NCBI GenBank assembly: GCA_028284285.1
Contig: JANQSA010000038.1
Span: 1-42,650 of the forward strand
Direction: 5' to 3'
DNA length: 42,650 nucleotides
From: Croceivirga sp.
GTDB lineage: Bacteria; Bacteroidota; Bacteroidia; Flavobacteriales; Flavobacteriaceae
Position 1 is the first letter of the stretch, and each line of letters opens with the position of its first letter. A model generated the notes under the pieces. It saw only the letters and a program-made list of their open reading frames with translations. It was not told the origin of the DNA and ran no database searches. Shown here in pieces: positions 33,658 through 42,650 of this stretch. Made by a program: the position numbers and the translations under genes.

Positions 33658-33690
33658 TTTGCATAATACTCAATGATTATGATATTTTTG
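33658..33690 (+). promoter_or_regulatory. promoter of gltBD (TTTG-N21-TATTTTTG)
   Basis: TTTG (33658-33661) and TATTTTTG (33683-33690) match the Bacteroidota -33 and -7 elements with a 21-base spacer. The -33 TTTG is also the end of another -7 match, TAGTTTTG (33654-33661), so two start sites are possible. The upstream 60 bases are very AT-rich. The ATG at 33707 follows 16 bases after the -7 element. Confidence 0.6.
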
Positions 33691-33706
33691 AATAAATGTC
33701 GTAATA

Positions 33707-36700
33707 ATGAAGTTGAAGCAGCAGGGACTTTACTTACCGGAATTTGAACATGATAATTGTGGCGCGGGTTTTATCTGTAGTCTTCAAGGGCTACGATCCA
33801 ATGACATCATTCACAAGGCACTTGAAATTCTAGACAAACTGGAGCATCGCGGTGCAGTAAGTGCTGATGGTAAAACCGGGGATGGTGCAGGAATACTTAT
33901 TGATATCCCGCATGATTTTTTTCGTAGTGTTTGCCCGTTTGAACTGCCGGAGCCCGGAGCGTATGCCACAGGAAATGTATTCTTGCCCCAAAAGGAAAAT
34001 CAAAGGCATTTTTGCATTACCCTCTTTGAAAAAAACATTCAAAAACAAGGATTAAGTTTACTCGGATGGCGCGATGTCCCCGTAAACAAATCCGTTCCCG
34101 GCCAAATTGCCAGAGAAACGGAACCCTTTGTAAAACAGTTGTTTATAGGAAAAGGGACGGCCAGGGATGCCTTTCAATTCGATTTGAAGTTGTTTATAGC
34201 GAGAAAGCTCACAGAACACGAAATAAATGCCTCCCGTTTATCACAAAGCCACTTTTTCTATGTCCCCAGCCTGTCTCAAAAGATCATCATTTTCAAGGGC
34301 TTATTAATGCCTAAAGATATTAGTCGTTACTATGAAGATCTACAAGATCCTCGTGTTGTGACGCGTCTGGCATTGGTACACCAACGATTTTCCACTAACA
34401 CCTTCCCCACCTGGGATCTGGCACAACCCTTCCGCTATATGTGCCACAATGGGGAGATCAACACCCTGCGAGGTAATGTTGCGCGAATGCGCTCGCGGGA
34501 GGAATTACTAAAAAGTGATTGGTTTGGCCCGGAAATCCAAGAGATAGCGCCTATTGTCCTGCCGGGAAAATCGGATTCTGCAAGCCTGGATATGGCAGTT
34601 GAGTTGTTATTAATGACCGGCAGATCGTTGCCCGAAGTAATGATGATGCTGGTTCCCGAAGCCTGGGAAAAAAATACTGAGATGTCCGAAAGTAAAAGGG
34701 CGTTTTATGAATACAATTCCTGTGTCATGGAGCCCTGGGACGGACCGGCCTCAATCCCTTTTACCGATGGCAACTATATTGGGGCGGTGCTGGACAGAAA
34801 TGGATTGCGGCCATCACGGTATTCCGTGACTAAAGACGGCTATGTAATCATGTCTTCCGAGACGGGGGTAGTTGACCTGCAACCGGAGAATATTGAATAC
34901 CACGGTCGTTTGGAGCCGGGCAAAATGTTTTTGGTAAACATGGAAGAAGGCCGGATTGTGAATGATGCGGAGATCAAAGATAAAATTTCGAAAAAACATC
35001 CATATCAAAAATGGCTAAAGGAGAACTTGGTGCATCTCAAAAATATTCCCTACAACGAATGTCCTGTTTTTCTTGGCGAATTTCCCCTGGCCACCCGAAC
35101 AAAAGCTTTTGGCTATACCCAGGAAGATATTGATACTATCATCCTACCCATGGCTCAAATGGGTAAAGAGCCCATTGGCTCCATGGGTGCAGATACCCCA
35201 ATTGCCGTGCTTTCGGAAAGACCTCAGTTGTTGTATAACTACTTTAAGCAGCTCTTCGCCCAGGTCACCAATCCCCCATTGGATGGTATTCGGGAAGAAT
35301 TGATTTGCGACATCAGTCTTACCCTGGGGAGTGATCAAAATATTTTCGACATCAACGAGCTGCATTGCCGAAAACTCAAGATCCAGAATCCTGTAATTTC
35401 GAAAGAGGATCTGGATAAAATAAAAAATTACGATAGCAGCCCACATTATAAGGTGGTCTCCATCTCCACGCTGTATGAGGTGGCCAGGGGTCACAATGGC
35501 CTGGAGGACGCTTTGGAAAGGATATTAGAGCAAGCTTCCAGGGCCGTAGATGAAAAGGCCAATATTATTATCCTTTCGGACCGCATGGTAAGCAAAGAAA
35601 TGGCGGCCATTCCCGCCTTGTTAGCCTGCTCCCATGTAAACAGCGGCCTTAGAAACAGAGGGAAACGCTCCAGGTTGAGTATCATTGTGGAGTCTGCCGA
35701 ACCTCGTGAAGTACATCACTTTGCATTGTTATTTGGATTTGGGGCAAGCGCCATCAACCCGTATTTGGTGAATGAAATTATCGGGCAGCAAATAACAAAA
35801 AATCCTGATAACAGCATCTCTTTTGAGCAAGCCATTAACAACTATAACAAAGCCGTTGGAAAAGGAATTTTAAAAGTGATGAACAAGATTGGTATCAGCA
35901 CTTTGAATTCTTACAGGGGCTCACAGTTGTTTGAATGCATTGGTATAAACACAACGGTAGCAGATAGGTACTTCCCCAATACACCTACTCGTATCCAGGG
36001 AATTGGACTGTATGAAATAGAAAAAGAAATCGCTAAACGTCACCATAAGGCCTTTCAACGGGAAAAGATTGCTGCCAGCCTGGATCTGGAAATGGGCGGG
36101 GAATACCGATGGAGGAGAGATGGTGAACAACATATGTTCAATCCGCTTACTGTGGCCAAATTGCAGAAAGCGGTCCGAAACAATGAGCCACAAACCTACA
36201 GGGAGTATTCCGAACTGGTCAATAAACAATCAAAACATTTGATGACCATCCGGGGACTGTTGGAATTCTCTAACTACGATCCTATTCCCCTGGAAGATGT
36301 AGAACCCTGGACAGAAATTGTAAAGCGTTTCAAGACCGGGGCCATGTCCTACGGTAGTATCAGCAAGGAGGCCCATGAAAATCTGGCCATCGCAATGAAC
36401 CGTATTGGCGGGAGGAGCAATTCCGGTGAAGGTGGAGAAGATGCGGAACGTTTTTACAGGAATCAGACAGGGGATTGGCGCAACAGTGCCATAAAACAAG
36501 TGGCTTCCGGTAGATTTGGTGTCACTTCTAACTATTTGACCAACGCCAGCGAAATACAAATCAAAATGGCTCAGGGGGCAAAGCCTGGAGAAGGGGGGCA
36601 ATTACCAGGTCCGAAAGTGAATCCGTCAATAGCAAAGACCAGGAATTCTACCCCATATGTAGGCTTGATCTCTCCCCCTCCCCATCATGATATTTATTCG

Positions 36701-38212
36701 ATAGAGGATCTTTCCCAACTGATTTATGATCTGAAATCCGCAAATAGAACCGCAAGGATCAACGTGAAACTGGTATCCGAAGTGGGCGTAGGCACCATTG
36801 CCGCGGGAGTATCCAAAGCAAAAGCCGATGTAATCCTAATTTCCGGGCACGATGGTGGTACCGGGGCTTCCCCATTAACCTCTTTGAAGCATGCCGGATT
36901 ACCCTGGGAGCTGGGGATAGCAGAAGTTCAGCAAACCCTGGTACTTAACAATTTGAGAAATCGGGTGAGCTTAGAATGTGACGGCCAATTGAAAACCGGA
37001 CGTGATGTAGCTGTGGCCTGTCTTTTGGGCGCCGAAGAATTTGGCTTCGCCACCGCTCCCCTTGTGGCTTCGGGTTGTATCATGATGCGCGCATGTCATT
37101 TAAATACCTGCCCCGTGGGAATTGCCACCCAAAATCCTGAGCTGCGGAAAAAGTTCAAAGGTAAACCGGAACATGTAGTGAACTACATGTATTTTGTGGC
37201 ACGGGAACTTAGGGAGATCATGGCACAACTGGGATTCAGGACGGTAAACGAAATGGTAGGCCAGGTTCAAAAGTTAAATCACAAAAAGGCAATTGAACAT
37301 TACAAGGCAAGAGGGATTGATCTCACACCCATTTTATATCAAGTAAACGTACCCGAAGGGACCAAACGTTACAATACCGAAAAGCAGGTGCACCATGTGG
37401 AGCGATCCATTGAATTTGAAATTATAGCTAAAGCGCATCCTGCCTTATTCCGAAAAGAAAAGATTAGCCTGGATTTTCCCATTCACAATACAGACAGGGC
37501 TGTGGGTGCCATTATCAGTAACGAAATCTCCAAAATCTATGGCGCTGAAGGATTACCACCTAATACGTTAAAGCTAAATTTTACGGGTTCTGCCGGACAA
37601 AGTTTCGGTGCATTTGCTACAAAAGGATTGACCATGGTGGTCAACGGGAATACGAATGACTATCTGGGCAAAGGACTTTCCGGTGCCAAATTGATCATAA
37701 AGGTTCCTGACGCTGCAACACTTGTCCCCGAAGAAAACATAATAACCGGAAATGTTACCCTATATGGGGCGACTTCAGGGAAAGCCTACATTAACGGGAA
37801 AGCGGGAGAACGCTTCTGTGTACGAAATTCCGGGGCGGAAGCTGTTGTAGAAGGAATTGGTGATCACGGTTGTGAATATATGACCGGTGGAACTGTAGTG
37901 ATCTTAGGAGCGGTTGGCAGAAATTTTGGTGCCGGAATGAGTGGAGGCATTGCCTATGTATTTGACCCGGAGAACACCTTCGTAAAAAAATGCAATAACG
38001 GTGCCTTAAATCTATTGGAAGTAAGTGATGCTACCGATATCAAAATCCTCAGGGAGCTAATTGAAAATCATTACAATGCCACCTTAAGTCCCCTGGCACA
38101 GCGAATATTGGAGAATTGGGAAAGTTGCCTTCCGAAATTCATCAAGGTATTTCCGGAAGAATACAGGCAGGCATTACTTCGATTGGAGAGAGAAAAAATG
38201 GAAACCATATAA
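33707..38212 (+). CDS. gltB: glutamate synthase, large (alpha) subunit
   Basis: 1501 residues, full length. The glutaminase domain should begin at C18 (HDNCGAGF) after removal of a 17-residue propeptide; this Cys is the nucleophile. The FMN/synthase domain carries GGRSNSGEGGED and PPPHHDIYSIEDLSQLI. The [3Fe-4S] cluster ligands are C1124, C1130 and C1135 (CX5CX4C in CIMMRACHLNTC). The C-terminal GXGXG beta-helix region follows (FGAFATKGLTMVVNG; GGTVVILGAVGRNFGAGMSGG). It converts glutamine and 2-oxoglutarate to two glutamates using electrons delivered through GltD. gltD follows nine bases after the stop. Confidence 0.97.
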   Translation: MKLKQQGLYLPEFEHDNCGAGFICSLQGLRSNDIIHKALEILDKLEHRGAVSADGKTGDGAGILIDIPHDFFRSVCPFELPEPGAYATGNVFLPQKENQRHFCITLFEKNIQKQGLSLLGWRDVPVNKSVPGQIARETEPFVKQLFIGKGTARDAFQFDLKLFIARKLTEHEINASRLSQSHFFYVPSLSQKIIIFKGLLMPKDISRYYEDLQDPRVVTRLALVHQRFSTNTFPTWDLAQPFRYMCHNGEINTLRGNVARMRSREELLKSDWFGPEIQEIAPIVLPGKSDSASLDMAVELLLMTGRSLPEVMMMLVPEAWEKNTEMSESKRAFYEYNSCVMEPWDGPASIPFTDGNYIGAVLDRNGLRPSRYSVTKDGYVIMSSETGVVDLQPENIEYHGRLEPGKMFLVNMEEGRIVNDAEIKDKISKKHPYQKWLKENLVHLKNIPYNECPVFLGEFPLATRTKAFGYTQEDIDTIILPMAQMGKEPIGSMGADTPIAVLSERPQLLYNYFKQLFAQVTNPPLDGIREELICDISLTLGSDQNIFDINELHCRKLKIQNPVISKEDLDKIKNYDSSPHYKVVSISTLYEVARGHNGLEDALERILEQASRAVDEKANIIILSDRMVSKEMAAIPALLACSHVNSGLRNRGKRSRLSIIVESAEPREVHHFALLFGFGASAINPYLVNEIIGQQITKNPDNSISFEQAINNYNKAVGKGILKVMNKIGISTLNSYRGSQLFECIGINTTVADRYFPNTPTRIQGIGLYEIEKEIAKRHHKAFQREKIAASLDLEMGGEYRWRRDGEQHMFNPLTVAKLQKAVRNNEPQTYREYSELVNKQSKHLMTIRGLLEFSNYDPIPLEDVEPWTEIVKRFKTGAMSYGSISKEAHENLAIAMNRIGGRSNSGEGGEDAERFYRNQTGDWRNSAIKQVASGRFGVTSNYLTNASEIQIKMAQGAKPGEGGQLPGPKVNPSIAKTRNSTPYVGLISPPPHHDIYSIEDLSQLIYDLKSANRTARINVKLVSEVGVGTIAAGVSKAKADVILISGHDGGTGASPLTSLKHAGLPWELGIAEVQQTLVLNNLRNRVSLECDGQLKTGRDVAVACLLGAEEFGFATAPLVASGCIMMRACHLNTCPVGIATQNPELRKKFKGKPEHVVNYMYFVARELREIMAQLGFRTVNEMVGQVQKLNHKKAIEHYKARGIDLTPILYQVNVPEGTKRYNTEKQVHHVERSIEFEIIAKAHPALFRKEKISLDFPIHNTDRAVGAIISNEISKIYGAEGLPPNTLKLNFTGSAGQSFGAFATKGLTMVVNGNTNDYLGKGLSGAKLIIKVPDAATLVPEENIITGNVTLYGATSGKAYINGKAGERFCVRNSGAEAVVEGIGDHGCEYMTGGTVVILGAVGRNFGAGMSGGIAYVFDPENTFVKKCNNGALNLLEVSDATDIKILRELIENHYNATLSPLAQRILENWESCLPKFIKVFPEEYRQALLRLEREKMETI

Positions 38213-38221
38213 ACAGTTAAT

Positions 38222-39688
38222 ATGGGGAAGATCACCGGTTTTTTGGAATACAAGCGAAAGGATGAAACCTATGCTCCGGTTAAGGAGAGAATACAGCATT
38301 ACAATGAATTTACCCAGCCATTAAAAGAAACCGAACTCCGCGACCAAGGCGCCAGATGCATGGATTGCGGTATCCCGTTTTGTCATAGTGGCTGCCCCCT
38401 GGGGAATCTGATCCCGGATTTCAATGACGCTGTATACAAGGGAAAATGGGAAAAAGCATCGGAAATCCTGCATGCCACCAATAATTTTCCGGAATTCACC
38501 GGTCGCCTGTGTCCTGCCCCATGCGAAGAAGCCTGTGTACTTGGTATTAATGAAGATCCGGTGGCCATAGAGAATATTGAAAAGAACATAGCGGAAACCG
38601 CATTCAATAAGGGGTGGATTAACGCTAATCCCCCTTCGCAACGCACAGGTAAGAAAGTAGCGGTTGTAGGATCGGGACCGGCGGGTCTTGCTGCGGCGCA
38701 GCAATTGAACCGTGCCGGGCATTGGGTGACCGTGTTCGAACGTGACGAAGAATTAGGGGGATTACTGCGGTTTGGTATTCCGGACTTTAAATTGGAAAAA
38801 CACATTATTGACCGCAGACTTGCGCTGTTGGAAAAGGAAGGTGTTATTTTTAAGACCGGAGTTCATGTGGGGGTAGACCTTGCTGCTGAAGAATTGAAAT
38901 CTTCCTTTGATGCCATCGTCCTTTCCGGAGGGGCAACCGTGGCCCGAAAATTACCTATTCCCGGAGCAGACTTAGAAGGTGTGGTGCAAGCCATGGAGTA
39001 TCTGACACAAAATAACAGACGTGTAGCGGGTACCCCTTCCAAAGGACAGGAAATCCTTGCCGCCGATAAAGATGTGATTGTTATTGGAGGTGGAGATACC
39101 GGTTCTGATTGTATTGGCACCGCAATTCGGCAAGGTGCGAATTCAGTGATCAACTTCGAGATCATGCCCATACCTGCTACAGACAGGCCAAAAAAACAGC
39201 CCTGGCCGTTTTGGCCCATGCGGTTGCGGACCAGTACTTCCCATAAAGAAGGTGCGGAGCGGGTATTTAGTATTTCAACAAAGGAATTCTTTGAGGATGA
39301 AAATGGCCACCTTACGGGATTGAGAACCGTAGAAATAGAATGGGCATTTGACTCCAATAACAAACCTATTTTAAAAGAAATCCCTGGTACGGAAAAAGAG
39401 TGGAAATGTGAATTAGCTTTACTTGCTTTAGGCTTTACAGGTTCGGAAACCTCAATAGCAGAACAGTTGGGATTGGAGATGGACAACCGAAGCAATATCA
39501 AAGCCTTGGAAAGCAATTATGCCACTAACGTTCCAGGGATTTTTGTTGCCGGAGATCAAAGAAGAGGGCAATCCCTTATTGTTTGGGCCATATCCGAAGG
39601 CAGGGAAGCCGCGCATCATGTGGACGCCTATCTTATGGGAACATCAAATTTACCACTTAAAGGAGAAGGGGATTTACCAAGAATCTAA
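38222..39688 (+). CDS. gltD: glutamate synthase, small (beta) subunit
   Basis: 488 residues. N-terminal [4Fe-4S] ligands: C46, C49, C54 and C58 (CMDCGIPFCHSGC) and C97, C101 and C105 (CPAPCEEAC). The FAD site is VVGSGPAGLAAA (about 148-159) and the NADPH site VIGGGDTGSDCIG (about 285-298). The C-terminal GIFVAGDQRRGQSLIVWAI closes the FAD site. It takes electrons from NAD(P)H and passes them to GltB. It is co-transcribed with gltB and followed by a terminator. Confidence 0.97.
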   Translation: MGKITGFLEYKRKDETYAPVKERIQHYNEFTQPLKETELRDQGARCMDCGIPFCHSGCPLGNLIPDFNDAVYKGKWEKASEILHATNNFPEFTGRLCPAPCEEACVLGINEDPVAIENIEKNIAETAFNKGWINANPPSQRTGKKVAVVGSGPAGLAAAQQLNRAGHWVTVFERDEELGGLLRFGIPDFKLEKHIIDRRLALLEKEGVIFKTGVHVGVDLAAEELKSSFDAIVLSGGATVARKLPIPGADLEGVVQAMEYLTQNNRRVAGTPSKGQEILAADKDVIVIGGGDTGSDCIGTAIRQGANSVINFEIMPIPATDRPKKQPWPFWPMRLRTSTSHKEGAERVFSISTKEFFEDENGHLTGLRTVEIEWAFDSNNKPILKEIPGTEKEWKCELALLALGFTGSETSIAEQLGLEMDNRSNIKALESNYATNVPGIFVAGDQRRGQSLIVWAISEGREAAHHVDAYLMGTSNLPLKGEGDLPRI

Positions 39689-39694
39689 AGCATT

Positions 39695-39736
39695 TAAAAA
39701 AGGCCTTGATATTCTTTATAATCAAAGCCTTTTTTA
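39695..39736 (+). terminator. intrinsic terminator after gltD
   Basis: AAAAAAGGCCTTGAT and ATCAAAGCCTTTTTT form a 15-bp stem with one mismatch around a loop of about 12 bases, ending in six T residues. It starts seven bases past the gltD stop and may also act on the minus strand. Confidence 0.85.
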
Positions 39737-39775
39737 TTATTCCTTCTACAAGATCCGGGCGTGGTAAAAGGTGTC

Positions 39776-40279
39776 TCAGATATCCAGAGCATTAATTTTT
39801 ATGCTTTTGGATCGGTTTCCGTTAACGAGTTTTACCGTGTACCTACTGGTTTGCATGTTTCCATTGTTAAAACTACCTCTGTATTTGTTTCTAACAATTT
39901 TCCAGCTCCCATGTTTTTTGGCAATCAACTCCCTCACGTGTTTTGGAAGGGAAACATTTTCAAATCGTTCCCAGGCGGCTATGATTTCCCCATTTTTATC
40001 ATAACTCGCCGTTATCTCACCATTTGTTGCTTTATGCACCACAACAAATGCTCTGGATTCGCTTTTCTTATATCCAGCCGCTTCGGATAACACAAAGTGG
40101 GCAGCTTTCAATTGAAGTTCTCTAACAACATTCGGACTTTCCGTAAGATAAACTTTGGATAGATACGAAAGGTTTGAAACGACAGGAAGTTTTGCTTCTG
40201 AAGTTTTGTGGTAATCTCCCTGAGAGAAAACCATTTGGATCATTCCTAATACTACTAAAGTGCATACTAATTTTTTCAT
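39776..40279 (-). CDS. secreted PepSY-like protein
   Basis: 167 residues with a signal peptide (MKKLVCTLVVLGMIQMVFSQ). The C-terminal two-thirds shows the PepSY-like (DUF2874-type) pattern of Bacteroidota: GEITASYDKNGEIIAAWERFENVSLPKHVRELIAKKHGSWKI, a beta-beta-helix arrangement, then YTVKLVNGNRSKSIKI. In this group a strand carries 'YDK(N/D)G' and the helix carries 'LP..V...I...Y..W'. Such proteins are periplasmic, possibly protease- or metal-related, with no firm function. It lies 168 bases downstream of the AraC/TPR regulator on the same strand. Confidence 0.65.
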   Translation of the reverse strand: MKKLVCTLVVLGMIQMVFSQGDYHKTSEAKLPVVSNLSYLSKVYLTESPNVVRELQLKAAHFVLSEAAGYKKSESRAFVVVHKATNGEITASYDKNGEIIAAWERFENVSLPKHVRELIAKKHGSWKIVRNKYRGSFNNGNMQTSRYTVKLVNGNRSKSIKINALDI

Positions 40280-40447
40280 GACATAAAATTTTAAATGATT
40301 ACTATTTTAAATTGATGCCACAAAGATGTTACGGTAAGGGTAGCAACACCTAACAACCATGTTTCGAAATATTTAGAACAAAGTTGTATTCGATTAGAAA
40401 AAAAGTGGAAGTATTTCAACCATGTTTCATTTGGCTTAAAAACAAGC

Positions 40448-42376
40448 CTAATTCACCGCAATGGGAACCGGAAATTGCATTTTGCTGTAGAGTTCAGTAT
40501 ATCTGGAATCATTTCGATAAGGCGCTAATAATGGCTCAGCTCGCAGCCAAATCATCTCCACTTCATGCCGGTCAAAAGATCTTTTAAGCCATTGAAATCC
40601 TTTATCAGGCGCATTGGAATGAAAATGATAGAGAGCAATAAACCATGCAGGACTTCCAGATTCCTCATTATCGAACTTATTTCTTAAGAGCATATATTTT
40701 TCGTTAGCCAATTGTGAATCTCCATCTATGTTTGCATGAATAGCATGTAACCAAACGGCAATGGGTGGGAGATTCCCGGATATTTCAGCTAGTTTCCGCA
40801 GTTGCTCTTTTGATTTTTCATAGTTCCCTAAATAGTAATGCCATTTGGCAGATTCTCTAACATAAAAACCATCATTAAAGAGTGCATCATGTTTCTCAAG
40901 TAAGGCTTCACATTGATTTTTTTGCCCCATTAGAAAGAGTATTTCTGCTTTTTTGCCATAATACGCTCCCATGGGATTATCCAAAATCAATTGATCAATA
41001 CGCTTCAGTGCTTTTTTATACTCCCCTATTTTTATCCTGAAATCATACATCAAATCCTTATCATGTTCTGACAACTGGGATAATTCGTTGAAGTTCCATT
41101 CGAAAAAAAAGTAGACATTCAACAGTTTTTCCCGAACCAGTTCATTTGACGGATCCAGTAATTCGGCCTTTTTAAGGAGTTCCTTAGCTTTTTTCCAGGA
41201 TTGTTTCTCCCCTTTTATGCCCATTATCAAGCCCTCAAAAATATAAATTTCAGCAAGGGCGCCATATGGATCTACAAATGAGGAGTCCAAAGCAATTGCT
41301 TTTTGATAGAGGGGAATTGCTTTTTCAAAAGTTTCATTCTGATACTGATACCGTTGGTATTCTGCCAACAAGAAATAATTATAAGCTTCATAGTTGTCGG
41401 TGGGAACCTGGGTGAGTATATCAGATTCTTTTTCAGTTATCACCACGTTCAAAGCATTCAATACATTCTTTGAAACCTTTTCTTGAAGGGTAAAAATCTC
41501 ATTACTTTTCCATTTACTTGAATACTCATTTGACCATACTTGTTGATTGCTTTGACCTTCAATCAGTTGTAAAGATATTTTTGTCTGATTTCCGGATAGT
41601 TGAAAACTTCCCTGCAAGATATGGCTCACATTTTGTTCTTTCGCTATCTCTTCTATTTTCTTTCCTGTTTCCTTGTAGGTCAACATGGTGGTGAAAGGGA
41701 CTACTTTAGCTAGTGAACTTATATTGGCAATTTTTGATATTAAAGCGTCGGTGAGGCCATCACTGACATATGCCAAATTGGGATCTCCACTCCAGTTTTT
41801 CAATGGAAGCACTGCAATGGACTTTTTGATATCGGCGTTAGCCTTATTAGCTATTCTTTGTTCAGAGTGGTTGGTGATCACATCGTTTTTCTCGATTAAC
41901 CAGTATGCCCCGTAAAGAATAACGATCAGCGCCAGTGCACCAGCCAAATAAGCGATGGTCTTCCTTTTTCTCTTATGGTTAGGATAAGTAGATTTAGGGT
42001 CATCCAAACTGCTGTTGTCCTGGAACCTGGCCCGCATTCTTGCTTCGCCGGGCGGATAACCGAAATACTCTTTAAAACAGGTATTGAAATATGTTGGGCT
42101 CGAAAATCCAACCTCGTATGCAACTTCCGAAGCAGTAATAGTGTCATCGCTATTTAATAACTCCAATGACTTTTCTAAACGCACCTCTTTGATAAACTGA
42201 CTTATTGACTTGCTTTCAATCTTTTTCAGCTTTTTATGTAATTGTGAACGGCTCAACCCATAAGCACTTGCTAAATCCTCAACGGTAAATTGTTCATTTT
42301 TTAAGTTATCAAGAACTATTCCGCGTAATTTGAGAAGAAATGGCTGGGTATTTCCCTCACTTCTTTGCATATACAT
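40448..42376 (-). CDS. AraC-type HTH, membrane helix, TolB-like and TPR regulator
   Basis: 642 residues in four parts. Residues about 20-112 are an AraC double HTH (FTVEDLASAYGLSRSQLHKKL; ITASEVAYEVGFSSPTYFNTCFKEYFGYPPGE). A membrane helix covers about 140-161 (IAYLAGALALIVILYGAYWLI). Residues about 185-305 are a TolB/FlgO-like domain (KSIAVLPLKNWSGDPNLAYVSDGLTDALISKI; VSHILQGSFQLSG). The remainder, to about 630, is TPR repeats (NYFLLAEYQRYQYQ; AIPLYQKAIALDSSFVDPYGALAEIYI). The DNA-binding end is cytoplasmic and the TolB-TPR end is probably periplasmic, so it may be a one-component membrane sensor like CadC. MYM at the start leaves two ATG options two codons apart. The target genes are unknown. 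Confidence 0.88.
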   Translation of the reverse strand: MYMQRSEGNTQPFLLKLRGIVLDNLKNEQFTVEDLASAYGLSRSQLHKKLKKIESKSISQFIKEVRLEKSLELLNSDDTITASEVAYEVGFSSPTYFNTCFKEYFGYPPGEARMRARFQDNSSLDDPKSTYPNHKRKRKTIAYLAGALALIVILYGAYWLIEKNDVITNHSEQRIANKANADIKKSIAVLPLKNWSGDPNLAYVSDGLTDALISKIANISSLAKVVPFTTMLTYKETGKKIEEIAKEQNVSHILQGSFQLSGNQTKISLQLIEGQSNQQVWSNEYSSKWKSNEIFTLQEKVSKNVLNALNVVITEKESDILTQVPTDNYEAYNYFLLAEYQRYQYQNETFEKAIPLYQKAIALDSSFVDPYGALAEIYIFEGLIMGIKGEKQSWKKAKELLKKAELLDPSNELVREKLLNVYFFFEWNFNELSQLSEHDKDLMYDFRIKIGEYKKALKRIDQLILDNPMGAYYGKKAEILFLMGQKNQCEALLEKHDALFNDGFYVRESAKWHYYLGNYEKSKEQLRKLAEISGNLPPIAVWLHAIHANIDGDSQLANEKYMLLRNKFDNEESGSPAWFIALYHFHSNAPDKGFQWLKRSFDRHEVEMIWLRAEPLLAPYRNDSRYTELYSKMQFPVPIAVN

Positions 42377-42514
42377 CTGTTTTCCAATTCGATTTTATGG
42401 CGGTATTTCTTAAAAATAGTTAAAATTGCTTTAAGTGGGCAGGTTCAACCTAATCATCCATTCGTCCTATTTGACGGACCAGTTAAGCGGTAGAAAAGTT
42501 ATGGAAAAGGTTAA

Positions 42515-42548
42515 ACAAAAAAGGCACCCATCCTGTATGATGAGTGCC
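42515..42548 (-). terminator. rRNA operon terminator
   Basis: On the minus strand GGCACTCATC and GATGGGTGCC form a 10-bp stem (one G-U pair) with a 6-base loop, followed by TTTTTTGTTT. It lies immediately past the 5S rRNA 3' end. Confidence 0.93.
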
Positions 42549-42553
42549 TCAAA

Positions 42554-42650
42554 GAAGGCGGCGACCTACTCTCCCACCTGGTGTGGCAGTACCATCGGCG
42601 CTGACGGGCTTAACTACCCTGTTCGGTAAGGGAAGGGGTGGGCCCCGTCG
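42554..42650 (-). rRNA. rrf: 5S ribosomal RNA (partial, 5' end beyond window)
   Basis: The minus strand reads the conserved 5S sequence: CGACGGGGCCCACCCC near the window edge, then CCGAACAGGGTAGTTAAGC, the GCCGATGGTACTGCC segment and GGGAGAGTAGGTCGCCGCC at the 3' end. About 97 of roughly 110 bases are present; the missing 5' part and presumably the 23S and 16S genes lie to the right. The 3' end is placed by similarity and may be off by a few bases. Confidence 0.95.

Noticed and set aside
40384-40587. 67-residue plus-strand frame
   Set aside because: Overlaps the 3' end of the AraC/TPR regulator; no features of its own.
42435-42629. 64-residue plus-strand frame at the right edge
   Set aside because: It runs through the rRNA terminator and the 5S rRNA gene.
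1-42650. CRISPR arrays, prophage, insertion sequences, known riboswitches
   Set aside because: No regularly spaced direct repeats, transposase or phage genes, terminal inverted repeats or recognisable riboswitch cores were seen on either strand.

Overview
The window looks like chromosomal DNA from a marine-type member of the Flavobacteriaceae (Bacteroidota). The signs are a SusC/SusD pair, a GLPGLI protein next to a TonB-dependent receptor, a gluconate-dehydrogenase subunit-3/GMC pair, DUF6268 and HupE-type envelope proteins, an ExbB-ExbD-TonB-FolC cluster, several promoter matches to the Bacteroidota TAnnTTTG element, few strong Shine-Dalgarno sites, and moderate GC. I see no prophage, insertion sequence or CRISPR array. 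Most of the window is ordinary core and envelope gene content.

Layout. 1-1.2 kb: an intergenic palindrome at the left edge, a small secreted lipocalin-like protein, tRNA-Val(GAC) and a QueD/PTPS-family enzyme. 1.2-8.4 kb (minus strand): a SusC/SusD outer-membrane uptake pair, a terminator, then a GMC oxidoreductase with a four-cysteine Fe-S-type motif and its Tat-exported small subunit. No glycoside hydrolase is present. 9.0-19.5 kb (plus strand): a compact run of seven genes, namely a DUF6268-like barrel, a Spy-like periplasmic helical protein, a complete tripartite RND efflux system (adaptor, pump, TolC), a GLPGLI protein and a TonB-dependent beta-barrel protein. 19.6-21.9 kb: a small lipoprotein, then a HupE-type membrane protein paired with a histidine-rich, membrane-anchored DUF4198-like protein.

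22.0-25.7 kb: a three-gene ECF sigma-factor operon, divergent from a secreted serine hydrolase of the beta-lactamase fold. A 10-bp inverted repeat lies in the shared promoter region. A short AraC-type regulator follows. 26.1-27.2 kb: a double-length PagL-like lipid A deacylase. 27.3-32.0 kb (minus strand): tRNA-Val(TAC), then folC-tonB-exbD-exbB with one-base overlaps between exbD, tonB and folC, and an NhaD-type Na+/H+ antiporter. 32.3-39.7 kb (plus strand): an acyl-CoA dehydrogenase and the glutamate synthase pair gltB-gltD. 39.8-42.4 kb (minus strand): a PepSY-like secreted protein and a membrane-spanning AraC/TolB-like/TPR regulator. The right edge holds the terminator and most of the 5S rRNA gene of a ribosomal operon running in from beyond the window.

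How the genes fit together: much of the window concerns the envelope. TonB-ExbB-ExbD could energise the two TonB-dependent proteins. The RND pump, Spy-like chaperone, ECF sigma unit and PagL-like enzyme all point to envelope maintenance. The SusCD plus GMC group suggests uptake and oxidation of a carbohydrate or polyol. I cannot point to one clearly new system. The best candidates for follow-up are the HupE/His-rich pair, the ECF sigma/serine-hydrolase locus, the AraC-TM-TolB-TPR regulator, the tandem-barrel PagL protein and the Fe-S-type GMC enzyme.
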